Below are positions 63,629 through 64,000 of a DNA stretch of 64,000 nucleotides, piece after piece. The notes under the pieces are model-generated. The model made no database searches. It saw only the letters and a program-made list of their open reading frames with translations, and was not told the origin of the DNA. This DNA comes from Pseudomonas sp. CFBP13508 (GTDB lineage: Bacteria > Pseudomonadota > Gammaproteobacteria > Pseudomonadales > Pseudomonadaceae): NCBI RefSeq assembly GCF_005233515.1, contig NZ_QFZZ01000001.1:277320-341319 (forward strand), written 5' to 3'. Position 1 is the stretch's first letter; the number at the start of each line of letters is the position of its first letter. Both the position numbers and the translations under genes were made by a program.

Positions 63629-64000
63629 TCAGCGCAGAAGCCGGTGGCGCGAACGCGAGACCGTGCGCAATGAACTGAGCGTCCGCCTCAGCCATGCCAG
63701 ATCATGGTGATGTTTGCGTGGCGCTGCGGGCGCCTTCGTTCTGCCGACATGCCGGGCCATATCCTTCGCCAGGGTTTCCTCGGTGCCGATACCTTTGAGC
63801 TTTTTCAGCAGCCTGCCGTTTTTATAGAACAGCACTGTTGGCGTGCCCGTGACGTTCGGGTGCTTGGGCGATTGGCTGGTGTTGAGCATATAGATGTTGG
63901 CGCGCAGTCGGTAAGGCTCGGCAATCTGCCGAAAGATCGGCCCGGCCCATTCGCAGGCGGGGCAGTGTTCATTGGCGAAATAAAGAATGACCGGACGCCA
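63629..64000 (-). CDS. Thioredoxin-fold protein, 5' end outside the window (partial)
   Basis: The final 123 residues are visible. Read from the window edge: a thioredoxin-like beta strand (WRPVILYFANEHCPACEWAGP) with CPAC as the redox motif, then TGTPTVLFYKNGRLLKKLKG with the cis-Pro of the fold, and a basic tail (RKHHHDLAWLRRTLSSLRT). It is a thioredoxin-domain oxidoreductase or lipoprotein of thiol-disulfide metabolism. The N-terminus and any signal peptide lie beyond base 64000. Confidence 0.75.
   Translation of the reverse strand, partial: WRPVILYFANEHCPACEWAGPIFRQIAEPYRLRANIYMLNTSQSPKHPNVTGTPTVLFYKNGRLLKKLKGIGTEETLAKDMARHVGRTKAPAAPRKHHHDLAWLRRTLSSLRTVSRSRHRLLR

Overview
The window is from a fluorescent Pseudomonas. 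The evidence is high GC, the P. fluorescens-type REP palindrome (GTGGGAGCGAGCCTGCTCGC) at five sites, and Pseudomonas-type genes and neighbourhoods: cysI with a DUF934 gene, a UvrA-like ATPase, cti, metH, cobW-cobN, nfuA and cbtBA. I see no rRNA, tRNA, CRISPR array, transposase or prophage gene.

Layout. 0-3.5 kb: the end of a response-regulator receiver domain, a UvrA2-like ABC ATPase, and an exactly 134-bp-periodic tandem array of REP doublets. 3.5-9 kb (minus strand): an overlapping six-gene signalling operon coding RsbR, RsbS, RsbT, an ATPase/SpoIIE-type phosphatase, a histidine kinase and a hybrid kinase. This is a stressosome wired to two-component proteins. 9.2-10.8 kb: small stress-type proteins (DUF4142, YdcH/DUF465, two acidic disordered proteins). 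10.9-16.1 kb (minus): an SMP-30/strictosidine-synthase-like protein, a fatty-acid-hydroxylase/SRPBCC fusion, a LysR regulator and an orphan HoxX-like protein. 16.4-18.2 kb: a ParS/Xre-RES toxin-antitoxin pair and an exported protein. 18.2-23.5 kb: SCP2, a histidine phosphatase, SohB, DUF934-CysI, a 37-residue membrane peptide and DUF2970.

23.7-38.3 kb: two adjacent giant paralogues (about 2,400 residues each). Each has a long toxin-like N-terminal half with a hydrophobic segment, three leucine-rich-repeat blocks and a C-terminal NEL-type E3 ubiquitin ligase-like domain. After metH and cti, a third giant protein (44.7-49.1 kb) carries a C-terminal SET (lysine methyltransferase-like) domain. 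These three putative host-directed effectors are the most unusual content of the window. No secretion system is visible to deliver them.

49.4-60.5 kb: nfuA, then a cobalamin region. Two divergent operons, cbtB-cbtA-cobE-cobM (minus) and cobW-cobN-chlI-like-chlD-like (plus), each start with a cobalamin riboswitch. Between the riboswitches lies a mosaic of inverted repeats. cobN carries an in-frame REP doublet inside its coding sequence. B12 made here would serve the B12-dependent MetH encoded at 38.4-42.1 kb. 60.8-64 kb: a TerC/CBS/CorC membrane protein, a membrane diguanylate cyclase and the truncated start-side of a thioredoxin-like gene.

Coordinates and starts were checked by hand against codons and Shine-Dalgarno sequences where stated. 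Family assignments rest on motif recognition, not on database searches.
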